This document shows positions 8,950 through 16,547 of a stretch of 64,000 nucleotides of DNA, one piece after another (positions within the stretch are counted from its first letter, which is position 1; the number at the start of each line of letters is the position of its first letter). Origin of the DNA: Bacteroidota bacterium (GTDB lineage Bacteria > Bacteroidota > Bacteroidia > AKYH767-A > 2013-40CM-41-45); the NCBI GenBank assembly GCA_016721305.1, contig JADKIH010000011.1:98503-162502 (forward strand), written 5' to 3'. The position numbers and the translations under genes were made by a program. Under the pieces are notes generated by a model that ran no database searches, was not told the origin of the DNA, and worked only from the letters and a program-made list of their open reading frames with translations.

Positions 8950-9595
8950 TTTGCTGATTAGCTAATTAGCTGATGACGGGACTAACAGACGTTTATGCTT
9001 AAGATCGATTGTTCGTTTGTTTAGAGGCGGATTTGGCGATTGAAAGATTTGCAGTTGCATTTCGGCAATAGATCGGAGCAGACCGCTTCCGTGAAGGAAC
9101 GACCATTAGCTAATCAGCTAATCAGCTAATTAACTTCTTACATACGTCTATTCTTAAGATCGATTGTTCGTTTGTTTAGAGGCGGATTTGGCGATTGAAA
9201 GATTTGCAGTTTCATTTCGGCAATAGATCGGAGCAGACCGCTTCCGTGAAGGAACGACCATTAGCTAATCAGCTAATCAGCTAATTAACTTCTTACATAC
9301 GTTTATGCTTAAGATCGATTGTTCGTTTGTTTAGAGGCGGATTTGGCGATTGAAAGATTTGCATTTCGGCCATAGATCGAAGTAGGCCGCTTCCGTGAAG
9401 GAACGACCATTGGCTAATCAGCTAATCAGCTAATTAACTTCTTACATACGTTTATGCTTAAGATAGATTGTTCGTTTGTTTAGAGGCGGATTTGGCGATT
9501 GAAAGATTTGCATTTCGGCCATAGATCGAAGCAGGCCGCTTCCGTAAGGAACGACCATTAGCTAATCAGCTAATTAGCTAATTAGCTAATCAATT
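8940..9595 (+). repeat. Four tandem ~150-bp units bounded by AGCTAATC octamers (C1)
   Basis: Units begin with CGTTTATGCTTAAGAT-like sequence at 8990, 9145, 9300 and 9449, a period of 155, 155 and 149 bp. Each contains a GATCGATTGTTCGTTTGT block, a GGCGGATTTGGCGATTG block and a CCGCTTCCG...GGAACGACCATT block, then ends in tandem AGCTAATC/AGCTAATT octamers. Units 3 and 4 share a small deletion and base changes, so they are the closest pair. No open frame spans the units. The octamers are nearly self-complementary. Confidence 0.93.
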
Positions 9596-9604
9596 ATATA
9601 TTTG
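9574..9604 (+). promoter_or_regulatory. Candidate Bacteroidetes promoter of the Hpt gene
   Basis: TATATTTG (9597-9604) matches the -7 consensus TAnnTTTG exactly. At the expected 19-bp distance the -33 position reads TTAG, a one-base mismatch to TTTG, and it lies in the last AGCTAATT repeat. The start codon follows 24 bp downstream. Confidence 0.55.
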
Positions 9605-9627
9605 CACCAGACAATCAACCAACCACC

Positions 9628-9968
9628 ATGGAAAGAACAACCGACATGACCTTCCTAACATCTTTCACCGGCGGGAACGCGGATAAGATGAAAAATATAT
9701 CACGATGTTTTTATCGTACTGCCCTTCGCAGTTGGCGACGATGAAGGATCAGCTGACGGCCGGGAATTATGATGGGCTGCGCGGAACGGCGCATGCGCTG
9801 AAGCCGCAGATTACCTATATGGGCATTAAAGCGGGTGAAGATCTTATCAAAGCCATCGAAAGTTCGGCTGGTACGAAGACGAATGTGGAGAAATTACCCG
9901 AAATGCTTGGAAATTTCAGCGAAATCTGCACAAAAGCCATGGAAGAACTAAAAGCAGACATAGCATAA
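9628..9968 (+). CDS. Hpt phosphotransfer protein, one-base frameshift
   Basis: The reading frame starts at ATG 9628 (MERTTDMTFLTSFTGGNADK) and continues, after one added A in the A5 run at 9691-9695, as KKYITMFLSYCPSQ to the stop at 9968, giving about 113 aa. The join restores a normal Hpt four-helix domain, with the phosphoacceptor at about His56 (GTAHALKPQITYMG). Without the correction only an 87-residue C-terminal piece is readable. It lies between a REC-ended hybrid kinase and a response regulator, so it most likely relays phosphate between them. The shift is probably a sequencing deletion, although slippage is possible. Confidence 0.82.
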
Positions 9969-9970
9969 TT

Positions 9971-10008
9971 CCAAGTCAACTTACGACTTACTACTTACTA
10001 TTTACCAA
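9971..10008 (-). repeat. GTAAGTA heptamer arm A3 (inverse orientation)
   Basis: CCAAGTCAACTTACGACTTACTACTTACTATTTACC is the inverse-orientation arm of the heptamer element. It starts 3 bp after the Hpt stop. A TATTTTCG box (10016-10023), a weak match to the -7 consensus, follows just before the next gene. Confidence 0.85.
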
Positions 10009-10040
10009 AATTTGCTATTTTCGCCAACTCACAACCCATC

Positions 10041-10559
10041 ATGAAGCAGGTAAAAAATATCTTTATCGTTGACGATGATCCGATGCAAGCAATGATGCTG
10101 CAGGATTATCTGAGTAAATATTCAACGTTTACAATTTCCGTCTTCAATAGCGGTGAAGAATGTCTGAGCAATCTTGACAAAGAACCACAGATCATTTTCC
10201 TCGACTATAATTTCGATAAGGCAGGACAAGACGCCATGAATGGTATCGATATCCTCAAAGAAATCAAGGCAAAACGCCCTGAAACCGAAGTCGTTATGAT
10301 TTCCGGCCAGGATCGCATCGAAGTGGCTGTGAATACGATTAAATACGGCGCATTCGACTATATCGTGAAAAGTGAATCAGCATTTCACCGCTCCGAGAAC
10401 GTCATTTTCAATATCATCAAGCGCATGAAGCTTCAACACGAAGCAACACTTTACAAGAAGCTCACAATCGGCTTTGCCGTTGCTTTAGGCAGCTTTATTC
10501 TGGCGGTGCTGATTATGTACAAGATGGGGCTGATTACGAAGTCGCCGGGGTGGATGTAG
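10041..10559 (+). CDS. Response regulator with C-terminal transmembrane anchor
   Basis: Residues 1-125 are a receiver domain: Asp11-Asp12 (IVDDDP), phosphoacceptor Asp55 (FLDYNFD), Ser88 (MISG) and Lys110 (IVKSE). An amphipathic linker (~120-140) leads to a strongly hydrophobic helix at 142-164 (LTIGFAVALGSFILAVLIMY) and an eight-residue tail. There is no DNA-binding or enzymatic output domain. The topology predicts a receiver held at the inner face of the membrane. It follows the Hpt gene by 72 bp, so it is a plausible end point of the relay. The anchor is seen in the sequence; its role is unknown. Confidence 0.85.
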   Translation: MKQVKNIFIVDDDPMQAMMLQDYLSKYSTFTISVFNSGEECLSNLDKEPQIIFLDYNFDKAGQDAMNGIDILKEIKAKRPETEVVMISGQDRIEVAVNTIKYGAFDYIVKSESAFHRSENVIFNIIKRMKLQHEATLYKKLTIGFAVALGSFILAVLIMYKMGLITKSPGWM

Positions 10560-10567
10560 GCCTCTGG

Positions 10568-11098
10568 GAGTTCAAGGTTCAAGGTTCAAGGTTCAAAGTT
10601 CAAGGTTCAAGGTTCAAAGTTCAAGGTTCAAAGTTCAAAGTTTTGGGCGTTGATTTGAGTTTAGGCTTTTAATAGCAATTTTCGGTTTTTAGGGATTCGT
10701 TTGCATTTCAGTTATTGTCTTTAGAATGACAGCTGAATTACTTCACTCTGCTTATTATTTTTTCAAAGTTCAAGGTTCAAAGCTCAAAGTTCAAGGTTCA
10801 AAGTTCAAGGTTCAAAGTTCAAGGTTCAAAGTTCAAGGTTCAAGGTTAAAAGTTCAAAGTTCAAGGTTCAAGGTTCGATTGTAAAGAGCGAAAAGAGCGA
10901 AACTTTGAACCTTGAACTTTGAACAACCTACATCGCTTAGAAGCTCGAAACCCAAAGTACCCGTATAGCTCGTAAGTTGCGAAACTTTGAACCTTGAACT
11001 TTGAACAACCTCGGTCGCTTAGAAGCTCGAAACCCAAAGTACCCGTACAGCCTGTAAGTAGCGAAACTTTGAACTTTGAACCTTGAACTTTGAACACT
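10568..11098. repeat. GTTCAAG/GTTCAAA heptamer array B1 with inverted arms
   Basis: The spacer begins with a GTTCAAG/GTTCAAA array (10570-10642), holds a second one (10762-10875), then switches to the reverse complement (ACTTTGAACCTTGAAC) at 10899-10927, 10980-11008 and 11061-11098. The last part is an ~81-bp direct duplication (10899-10979 and 10980-11060) sharing CGCTTAGAAGCTCGAAACCC. Array arms therefore face each other across about 450 bp. No gene is visible. Confidence 0.9.
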
Positions 11099-11149
11099 AA
11101 AACCCACGACATTTTGTATATTTACGTACCTAGTAAATCCCCACGAAAG

Positions 11150-12319
11150 ATGCCGTCATTCCCAAACCCAATAAAATCGAAATTACCCAAAGTCGGAACT
11201 ACGATCTTCACTACGATGTCGGCTTTGGCGAATGAGCATAATGCGATTAATCTTTCGCAGGGCTTTCCGAATTTTGAAGTGAATGAGGAGTTGATGGCGT
11301 TGGTGAATCAGTACATGAGGAAGGGATTCAATCAGTATGCGCCGATGCAGGGGATTCTTCCGCTGCGTGAGCGTATTGCGGAGAAGACGCAGGAATTGTA
11401 TGAAGCGGTTTACTCGCCGGAGAAAGAAATTACGATTACCAGCGGCGGGACGCAGGCGATTTACACGGCTATCACAGCCATGATTCGCGAAGGCGATGAA
11501 GTGGTGATCTTTGAACCGGCATACGATTGTTATGCGCCGGCGATTTTGCTTGCTGGGGGAATTCCGGTGTACGTTCAATTGAAAGCCCCGGAGTTTACGA
11601 TCGACTGGACGGCGGTGAAGAAGATGATCAATCAGAAAACGAAGATGATCATCATTAACACGCCGCACAATCCGGGTGGGTCGTTGATGACGGCGAAGGA
11701 TATGAAAGAGCTCGAGAAGATAACTTCTCGCACGGAGATTACCATTATCAGCGACGAAGTGTACGAGCATATTATTTTCGACGGACATCGTCACGAGAGC
11801 GTGATGCGCTATCCGAAACTCGCCGAGCGTTCGTTCGTTGTTTTCTCGTTTGGAAAAACCTATCACAACACCGGCTGGAAAATGGGCTACTGCTTAGCGC
11901 CCGAAAATCTGATGACAGAATTTCGCCGCGTACATCAGTTCGTCGTTTTCTCGGCAAACACCTTCATCCAGTACGCCCTCGCCGACTTCATGAAAAACAA
12001 AAACTATCTCGAGCTTCCTGCCTTCTATCAGGAGAAACGAGATTATTTCCTAAAGCTCATCCAAGGCTCGAAGTTCAGCTTCACTCCCGCTTCCGGCTCG
12101 TATTTTCAATGTTTAGATTTCAGCAAGATCACGAAAGAGAACGACTTCGACTTCGCTGTACGACTTACGAAAGAATCTGGCGTAGCTTCGGTACCTGTGT
12201 CGGCGTTCTATCATAAGAATCATGATCCGAAGCTCCTCCGTTTCTGTTTTGCTAAGACTAACGAGACTCTCGAGCGCGCAGCGGAAAAATTATGCGCTGT
12301 TGGACAACTTGTCGCTTGA
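11150..12319 (+). CDS. PLP-dependent aminotransferase, methionine/glutamine type (YbdL-like)
   Basis: I chose ATG 11150 (MPSFPNPIKSKLPKVGTTIF) because an earlier in-frame start lies inside the repeat. At 389 aa it has the usual size of fold-type I class I/II aminotransferases. Seen: INLSQGFPNFEV, TSGGTQAIYTAI, NTPHNPGG, ISDEVYEH, the PLP lysine Lys236 in SFGKTYHNTGWKMGY, and a C-terminal LLRFCFAK with the carboxylate-binding Arg. The SFGKTYH.TGWK signature fits E. coli YbdL, a methionine aminotransferase using 2-keto-4-methylthiobutyrate and related acids. The next gene encodes an omega-amidase, which supports a glutamine transaminase role in methionine salvage. An exact substrate cannot be read from sequence. 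Confidence 0.85.
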   Translation: MPSFPNPIKSKLPKVGTTIFTTMSALANEHNAINLSQGFPNFEVNEELMALVNQYMRKGFNQYAPMQGILPLRERIAEKTQELYEAVYSPEKEITITSGGTQAIYTAITAMIREGDEVVIFEPAYDCYAPAILLAGGIPVYVQLKAPEFTIDWTAVKKMINQKTKMIIINTPHNPGGSLMTAKDMKELEKITSRTEITIISDEVYEHIIFDGHRHESVMRYPKLAERSFVVFSFGKTYHNTGWKMGYCLAPENLMTEFRRVHQFVVFSANTFIQYALADFMKNKNYLELPAFYQEKRDYFLKLIQGSKFSFTPASGSYFQCLDFSKITKENDFDFAVRLTKESGVASVPVSAFYHKNHDPKLLRFCFAKTNETLERAAEKLCAVGQLVA

Positions 12320-12324
12320 CCTTA

Positions 12325-12546
12325 GTTCAAGGTTCAAAGTTCAAGGTTCAAGGTTCAAGGTTCAAGGTTCAAAGTTCAAAGTTGCGGCGAAATATATTCT
12401 ATCTACCTGTTTCAAAGGGAGAGTGTGCATCAGGTTTCAAATTAAAAATGGACTTTGTAAAATGCGAAACTTTGAACCTTGAACTTTGAACAACCAACAC
12501 GAGATTGTAAACGAAACTTTGAACCTTGAACTTTGAACTTTGAACA
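12325..12546. repeat. GTTCAAG heptamer element B2, inverted pair
   Basis: The left arm at ~12329-12384 is in GTTCAAG orientation. Right arms at 12467-12494 and 12513-12546 are in ACTTTGAACCTTGAAC orientation. The left arm begins 6 bp after the aminotransferase stop, and the right arm ends 20 bp before the amidase start. About 80 bp of unrelated sequence lies between the arms. Confidence 0.9.
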
Positions 12547-12565
12547 AAAACAAACCGTCTAAAAA

Positions 12566-13330
12566 ATGACCATCACCTTCCTCCAAACAAGCCTTCACTG
12601 GGAAGACCGACAGAAAAATCTCGACGACTTTTCAGAAAAGATCGCGGCGATTGAAAGATCCGATCTAATCCTCCTCCCCGAGATGTTCACCACCGGCTTC
12701 ACCATGAATGCTGCTGCCCTCGCCGAGCCGATGGATGGCCCGGCAGTGAGTTGGATGAAACGCATCGCCAAAGAAAAATCCTGCGCCATAGCCGGCAGTT
12801 TGATTATTGAAGAAGACGGCAAGTATTACAATCGCATGGTATGGGTACACGACGGCAAAGTACAGCACTACGACAAGCGACATCTTTTCTCACTCGCGCA
12901 CGAAGAAAAAACATACACAGCAGGAACCAAAAAATTAATCGTCGAACTCAACGGCTGGAAAATTTGTCCGCTCATCTGCTACGATCTCCGCTTCCCCGTC
13001 TGGAGCCGCCGCACGAAAGCCGCCGACTACGACATCCTCCTCTACTCCGCCAACTGGCCCGAACGCCGCATCAAAGCCTGGAAGACACTCCTCCCCGCAC
13101 GAGCTATCGAGAATCAGTGTTATGTGATTGGGGTGAATCGGATTGGGGATGATGGGAATGGGATTTATCACTCGGGGGATTCGGGGGCGTTTGATTTTAG
13201 AGGGGAGTTGGTGAGTAAGCCATTGCCTTCTCAGGAGTCAGTGGAGAGAGCGGAGTTTTCGCTTTCGGATTTAAGGGATTTTCGGAGGGATTTTGCTTTT
13301 GGGCTGGATGCGGATGGGTTTTCTTTGTAG
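12566..13330 (+). CDS. Omega-amidase, nitrilase superfamily (YafV/Nit2-like)
   Basis: This 254-aa carbon-nitrogen hydrolase shows the full catalytic triad: Glu39 (LLPEMFTTGF), Lys104 (YDKRHLFSLAHE) and Cys138 (PLICYDLRFPVWSR). The RHLFSLA and CYDLRFP contexts are those of omega-amidases that hydrolyse alpha-ketoglutaramate and alpha-ketosuccinamate, the open products of glutamine and asparagine transamination. Pairing with the upstream aminotransferase makes transamination irreversible, as described for YbdL/YafV-type methionine salvage. Codon use shifts to G-rich in the last 200 bp, without a frame break. The assignment is firm at the family level. Confidence 0.88.
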   Translation: MTITFLQTSLHWEDRQKNLDDFSEKIAAIERSDLILLPEMFTTGFTMNAAALAEPMDGPAVSWMKRIAKEKSCAIAGSLIIEEDGKYYNRMVWVHDGKVQHYDKRHLFSLAHEEKTYTAGTKKLIVELNGWKICPLICYDLRFPVWSRRTKAADYDILLYSANWPERRIKAWKTLLPARAIENQCYVIGVNRIGDDGNGIYHSGDSGAFDFRGELVSKPLPSQESVERAEFSLSDLRDFRRDFAFGLDADGFSL

Positions 13331-13602
13331 TTTTTGGGGGAATGTGGGAAGTACGGTTGACTGGTATTAGAGGGTTTTGTAATTATGTATAGCGAAATTT
13401 TGAAGTAGAATATTATAATATGGCTTTGTCAAGCTAAGGGATCTTTTTATGGTAGAGATTATATTATAAATTAATACTAATATACCTTTACTGGCTGAAA
13501 TTATATGATGATAGGGTTGTAGATTTAAGATTGTGATGGTTAGACACAGTAAGGTGCTCAATTTAATCCTGTCACTAATTGCAAAAAAAATCAAGGTAAA
13601 AA
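13331..13602. other. AT-rich left border of the accessory island
   Basis: This 272-bp spacer is where base composition drops visibly, from mixed GC to strongly AT-rich. No open frame, tRNA or direct-repeat attachment site is visible at the border. Confidence 0.4.
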
Positions 13603-14181
13603 ATGTCAGACGACTTTAAAGCAGAAATAACAAATACGGATATTTCTTTTATGACCTCAAAGTGGATCATTGAGAAAGTTCCATTTATATTTTCTGATAA
13701 TCTTGAAAATTATATAAAATGGAAAGAAATTTTAGCCAATAAAATCGGGGTTGACAGTAAAGCAATTGTATTGACAGGCAGCGCCTCAGTCGGGTTTAGT
13801 TTAAATCCAGACAACAACCTAAGGGAATTTAATGAAAAATCAGATATTGATGTGGCTATTGTTTCGCAGCATTACTTTGACCTTTCTTGGCACTTTCTGA
13901 GAAATATTGGAACAAAAAGATACGGGTACAATCGAAAAGAGAACGGTGCAATTGACGACCATCGTACCCGTTTAATTTATTGGGGAACAATTGCAACTGA
14001 CAAGATAATACAATTGCTACCATTTGGAGAAAAATGGATTATCGCATTAAACGAAATGGCAGCATTTGAACCAACAAAGGACCGAACAATAAACATCAGA
14101 ATATATAAAGATTTTGAAGCTTTAAGGGCCTATCATCTTAATAACTTAAAAACAATAAAAGACAAACTAATAACACAATAA
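13603..14181 (+). CDS. Nucleotidyltransferase-fold protein, island gene 1
   Basis: A 192-aa protein with a Pol-beta-type nucleotidyltransferase signature: Gly59-Ser60 (TGSASVGFSL), then after about twenty residues the acidic pair SDIDVAI (Asp81, Asp83). The spacing between GS and DxD is longer than in MNT or CD-NTase proteins. A third catalytic Asp is not obvious; IIQLLPFGEKW may hold the equivalent strand. The stop overlaps the DUF262 start (TAATG), so the two are translationally coupled. Related folds include antitoxins (MNT, AbiEi/ii) and signalling enzymes (CD-NTases). A transferase acting on RNA, protein or a nucleotide is possible; which one is not determinable here. Confidence 0.7.
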   Translation: MSDDFKAEITNTDISFMTSKWIIEKVPFIFSDNLENYIKWKEILANKIGVDSKAIVLTGSASVGFSLNPDNNLREFNEKSDIDVAIVSQHYFDLSWHFLRNIGTKRYGYNRKENGAIDDHRTRLIYWGTIATDKIIQLLPFGEKWIIALNEMAAFEPTKDRTINIRIYKDFEALRAYHLNNLKTIKDKLITQ

Positions 14182-15239
14182 TGGCAACATTTTTAAAAAA
14201 TGCACCGAGAAGTGTACTTTGGTTTAAACAAGTTCACGAAAGAAATGAGTTAGAAATGAAACCGCCATTTCAACGAAATCCCGTTTGGACTGATAAACAG
14301 AAAAGTTATCTTATAGATTCCATTTTGAATGAGTATCCAGTTCCTGAAATTTATATGCAGGAAATTGTTTCTGACAAAGCTGAGGTAAAATATATAATTG
14401 TAGATGGACAACAAAGAATAAGAGCAATATTGGAATTTGTGAGTAATCAGTTTTCTATTGATGCAAAAGATTCTCCTCAATGGGCAGACCTAACATTTGA
14501 AGAATTAAGACCTGAAGAAAAAAAAAGAATCTACGAATACGACTTCATAGCGCGTTACTTGCCAGATATAGACGATTCTCAAATCCGAGCGATTTTCGGA
14601 AGATTAAACAGAAATAATGTCGTTTTGAATGCCCAAGAACTTAGACAGGCTACTTATTGGGGACCATTTATTCAAACGATGAATGAAATAGCGGAAAATG
14701 AAAATTGGGGCAAACTTGACATCTTTACTTCTAATGATATTAAAAGAATGCTAGACGTTGAGTTCGTTAGCGAATTGGCTATTGCAGTTTTAAATGGCCA
14801 CCAAAACAAAAAACTGACTATAGAAAAATACTATCAACTTTATGAGAGCGAATTCGAACAAAGGAATTTTATTAAAGAAACTTTCGATTCTGTATTAAGG
14901 GAATTCCTTTCAATAATACCACAAGAAACGAATAGATGGTACAAAAGAACCGATTTTTATACTTTGTTCATTGTTTTTGCAAAACATAAGGACAAACTTC
15001 CACTTAGTATAGACAAAAGAAATTTAGCTAAGTCTAAATTAACAGCCTTTGGCCTACAAATCGATTCAATGGTTTCTATCAATAAAGTTGAAGAGGAAAC
15101 TGAAACCATGGTTTCAAACCACTTTGCACCAAATGTTTTATTATACGGCGCGGGAATACGTGCTTCAAGTGATTTAGGAAGTAGACGTAGACGTGATGAG
15201 GCCTTGGAAGCAGAACTTGTTGAACTTTGGGCAGAATAA
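14181..15239 (+). CDS. DUF262 domain protein (ParB/Srx-like fold), island gene 2
   Basis: The N-terminal domain has the DUF262 hallmark DGQQR (75-79) in YIIVDGQQRIRAILEF, preceded by PPFQRNPVWTDKQKSYLIDSI. This fold hydrolyses NTPs in the GmrS half of the GmrSD type IV restriction system and occurs in many defence loci. At 352 aa it lacks the C-terminal DUF1524 HNH nuclease (no His-Asn-His cluster in residues 200-352), so any effector must be elsewhere, possibly the PLD-like protein downstream. It is coupled to the nucleotidyltransferase gene by a TAATG overlap. The DUF262 call is firm; the defence role is inferred from context. Confidence 0.82.
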   Translation: MATFLKNAPRSVLWFKQVHERNELEMKPPFQRNPVWTDKQKSYLIDSILNEYPVPEIYMQEIVSDKAEVKYIIVDGQQRIRAILEFVSNQFSIDAKDSPQWADLTFEELRPEEKKRIYEYDFIARYLPDIDDSQIRAIFGRLNRNNVVLNAQELRQATYWGPFIQTMNEIAENENWGKLDIFTSNDIKRMLDVEFVSELAIAVLNGHQNKKLTIEKYYQLYESEFEQRNFIKETFDSVLREFLSIIPQETNRWYKRTDFYTLFIVFAKHKDKLPLSIDKRNLAKSKLTAFGLQIDSMVSINKVEEETETMVSNHFAPNVLLYGAGIRASSDLGSRRRRDEALEAELVELWAE

Positions 15240-15395
15240 TAGCAATATATAATTTGGGTTCGGCTTCAGGTTCCAGAAGGTGTCAACAGTAACATTTAAG
15301 CAATTACAGCATTTGGCATCTTAAGGTAAGTTGCACTTTTAAAAGATCACAGACTAAAAATCAGAAACTCTCACCTAAAAAGCAGATAAATAAAA

Positions 15396-16547
15396 ATGAA
15401 AATTCTTAAAGTAACTATACCTCATTCGAATTCAAGTGGAGATGGGTTATCGGAAATAAAAATGCAAAGACTCGGACAAGTTGTTTTAATAGCTGGTAAA
15501 AACGGTTCGGGGAAAACTAGAATTTTAGAGAAAATATTTCGCGCCTTTCATTCAAAGCCAAAAACAAAACAAATCGAAAGCTATAAGTTTAGTATTGAAT
15601 CACATAGGAAAGAAATCGACTTACATGAGGATAGAATTAGGACTTTGGAGTACAAAAAATCTAACCCTAAAACTGACTCTTCAACCGAAGTTATTACTAA
15701 TACGATAAATTCAATAAAAATACAAATTGAAAGTCTATATAAATCTATTAAACAATATGAAACACACTTGAATTGGAATCAAATTGAAACATCGGAAGGA
15801 TCTGACAATTACATTTCGGTACCATTTGTTCCTAAAGAGCTAAATATTTCCGACAGTAATCAATATAATAAAGTGCAAATTCTAACCCAAGCTAAAAATG
15901 TGGATACTATTGGAATTCAAAATTTACACACGGGCACTTTTGCAAAAATACAAGTCCTTCAAGATCGTTGGCATAATGTAACTCACCAGAACACAAAATC
16001 CAAACCAGAAGAAATTAAACAAGCGATTGCAGATTATACAAAACTAGATACCCTTATTGAAGTATTTATTGGTGTCAAATTAGGGCGGTCAGTTGATGGA
16101 GAAGCAACATTGTTTGATTTTCCACTAGGCAAATCAAACCTTTCTAGCGGTCAAAAAATTTTGCTACAGTTTTGCATAGGTATATTTAGTCAAGAGCTTG
16201 AACTAAAAGATCTAATATTAGTTTTAGATGAACCAGAAAATCATTTACATCCATCTGTCATAATTGACACAATTGATCGATTACAGAAATGTGTACCAAA
16301 TGGTCAAATCTGGATTTCTACTCATTCCATACCTTTATTAGCTCATTTTGATCCATCACAAATTTGGTACGTTGAAAATGGCAAAATTAGTTATGCAGGG
16401 AAAATCCCCGAAAAGGTTTTACTGAGTCTATTGGGTAATGAAAACGAAATTGCAAAACTTCAAGATTTCATTAGCTTACCAGCCCAATTCGCATCTAGTA
16501 GGTACGCCTTTGAAAGTCTTCTCGAGCCAGGAGTTTCTTTTTACTGA
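15396..16547 (+). CDS. ABC/AAA-type ATPase with coiled coil, island gene 3
   Basis: Walker A GKNGSGKT is at 34-41. A long helical insertion (~60-125) follows, then the ABC-like signature LSSGQKIL (~249), Walker B LVLDEPENHLHP (~275-286) and an H-loop STHS (~307), as in AAA_21/OLD and other SMC-like defence ATPases. The 157 bp upstream hold no gene. The frame stops at 16547 within CTTTTTAC; removing one T there continues directly into the methyltransferase frame (EPGVSFTEFNDPQSV). I therefore suspect a single ATPase-methyltransferase polypeptide of about 641 aa from 15396 to 17322. No TOPRIM nuclease domain follows, unlike OLD or GajA proteins. Confidence 0.8.
   Translation: MKILKVTIPHSNSSGDGLSEIKMQRLGQVVLIAGKNGSGKTRILEKIFRAFHSKPKTKQIESYKFSIESHRKEIDLHEDRIRTLEYKKSNPKTDSSTEVITNTINSIKIQIESLYKSIKQYETHLNWNQIETSEGSDNYISVPFVPKELNISDSNQYNKVQILTQAKNVDTIGIQNLHTGTFAKIQVLQDRWHNVTHQNTKSKPEEIKQAIADYTKLDTLIEVFIGVKLGRSVDGEATLFDFPLGKSNLSSGQKILLQFCIGIFSQELELKDLILVLDEPENHLHPSVIIDTIDRLQKCVPNGQIWISTHSIPLLAHFDPSQIWYVENGKISYAGKIPEKVLLSLLGNENEIAKLQDFISLPAQFASSRYAFESLLEPGVSFY

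Noticed and set aside
8940..9595. CRISPR array
   Set aside because: Units are ~150 bp with near-identical content and no distinct spacers, and no cas gene is present.
12222..12489. Open frames through the GTTCAAG arrays
   Set aside because: The heptamer has no stop on the forward strand, so open frames there are automatic and not evidence of coding.
15240..15395. Possible tRNA or tmRNA in the island (GGGTTCGGCTTCAGGTTCC)
   Set aside because: Only a T-arm-like word is present; no acceptor stem or anticodon arm can be formed.
16438..16547. Functional overlapping gene start for the methyltransferase
   Set aside because: The overlap segment reads as shifted ATPase sequence; a fusion or frameshift is more likely than a real start at 16438.
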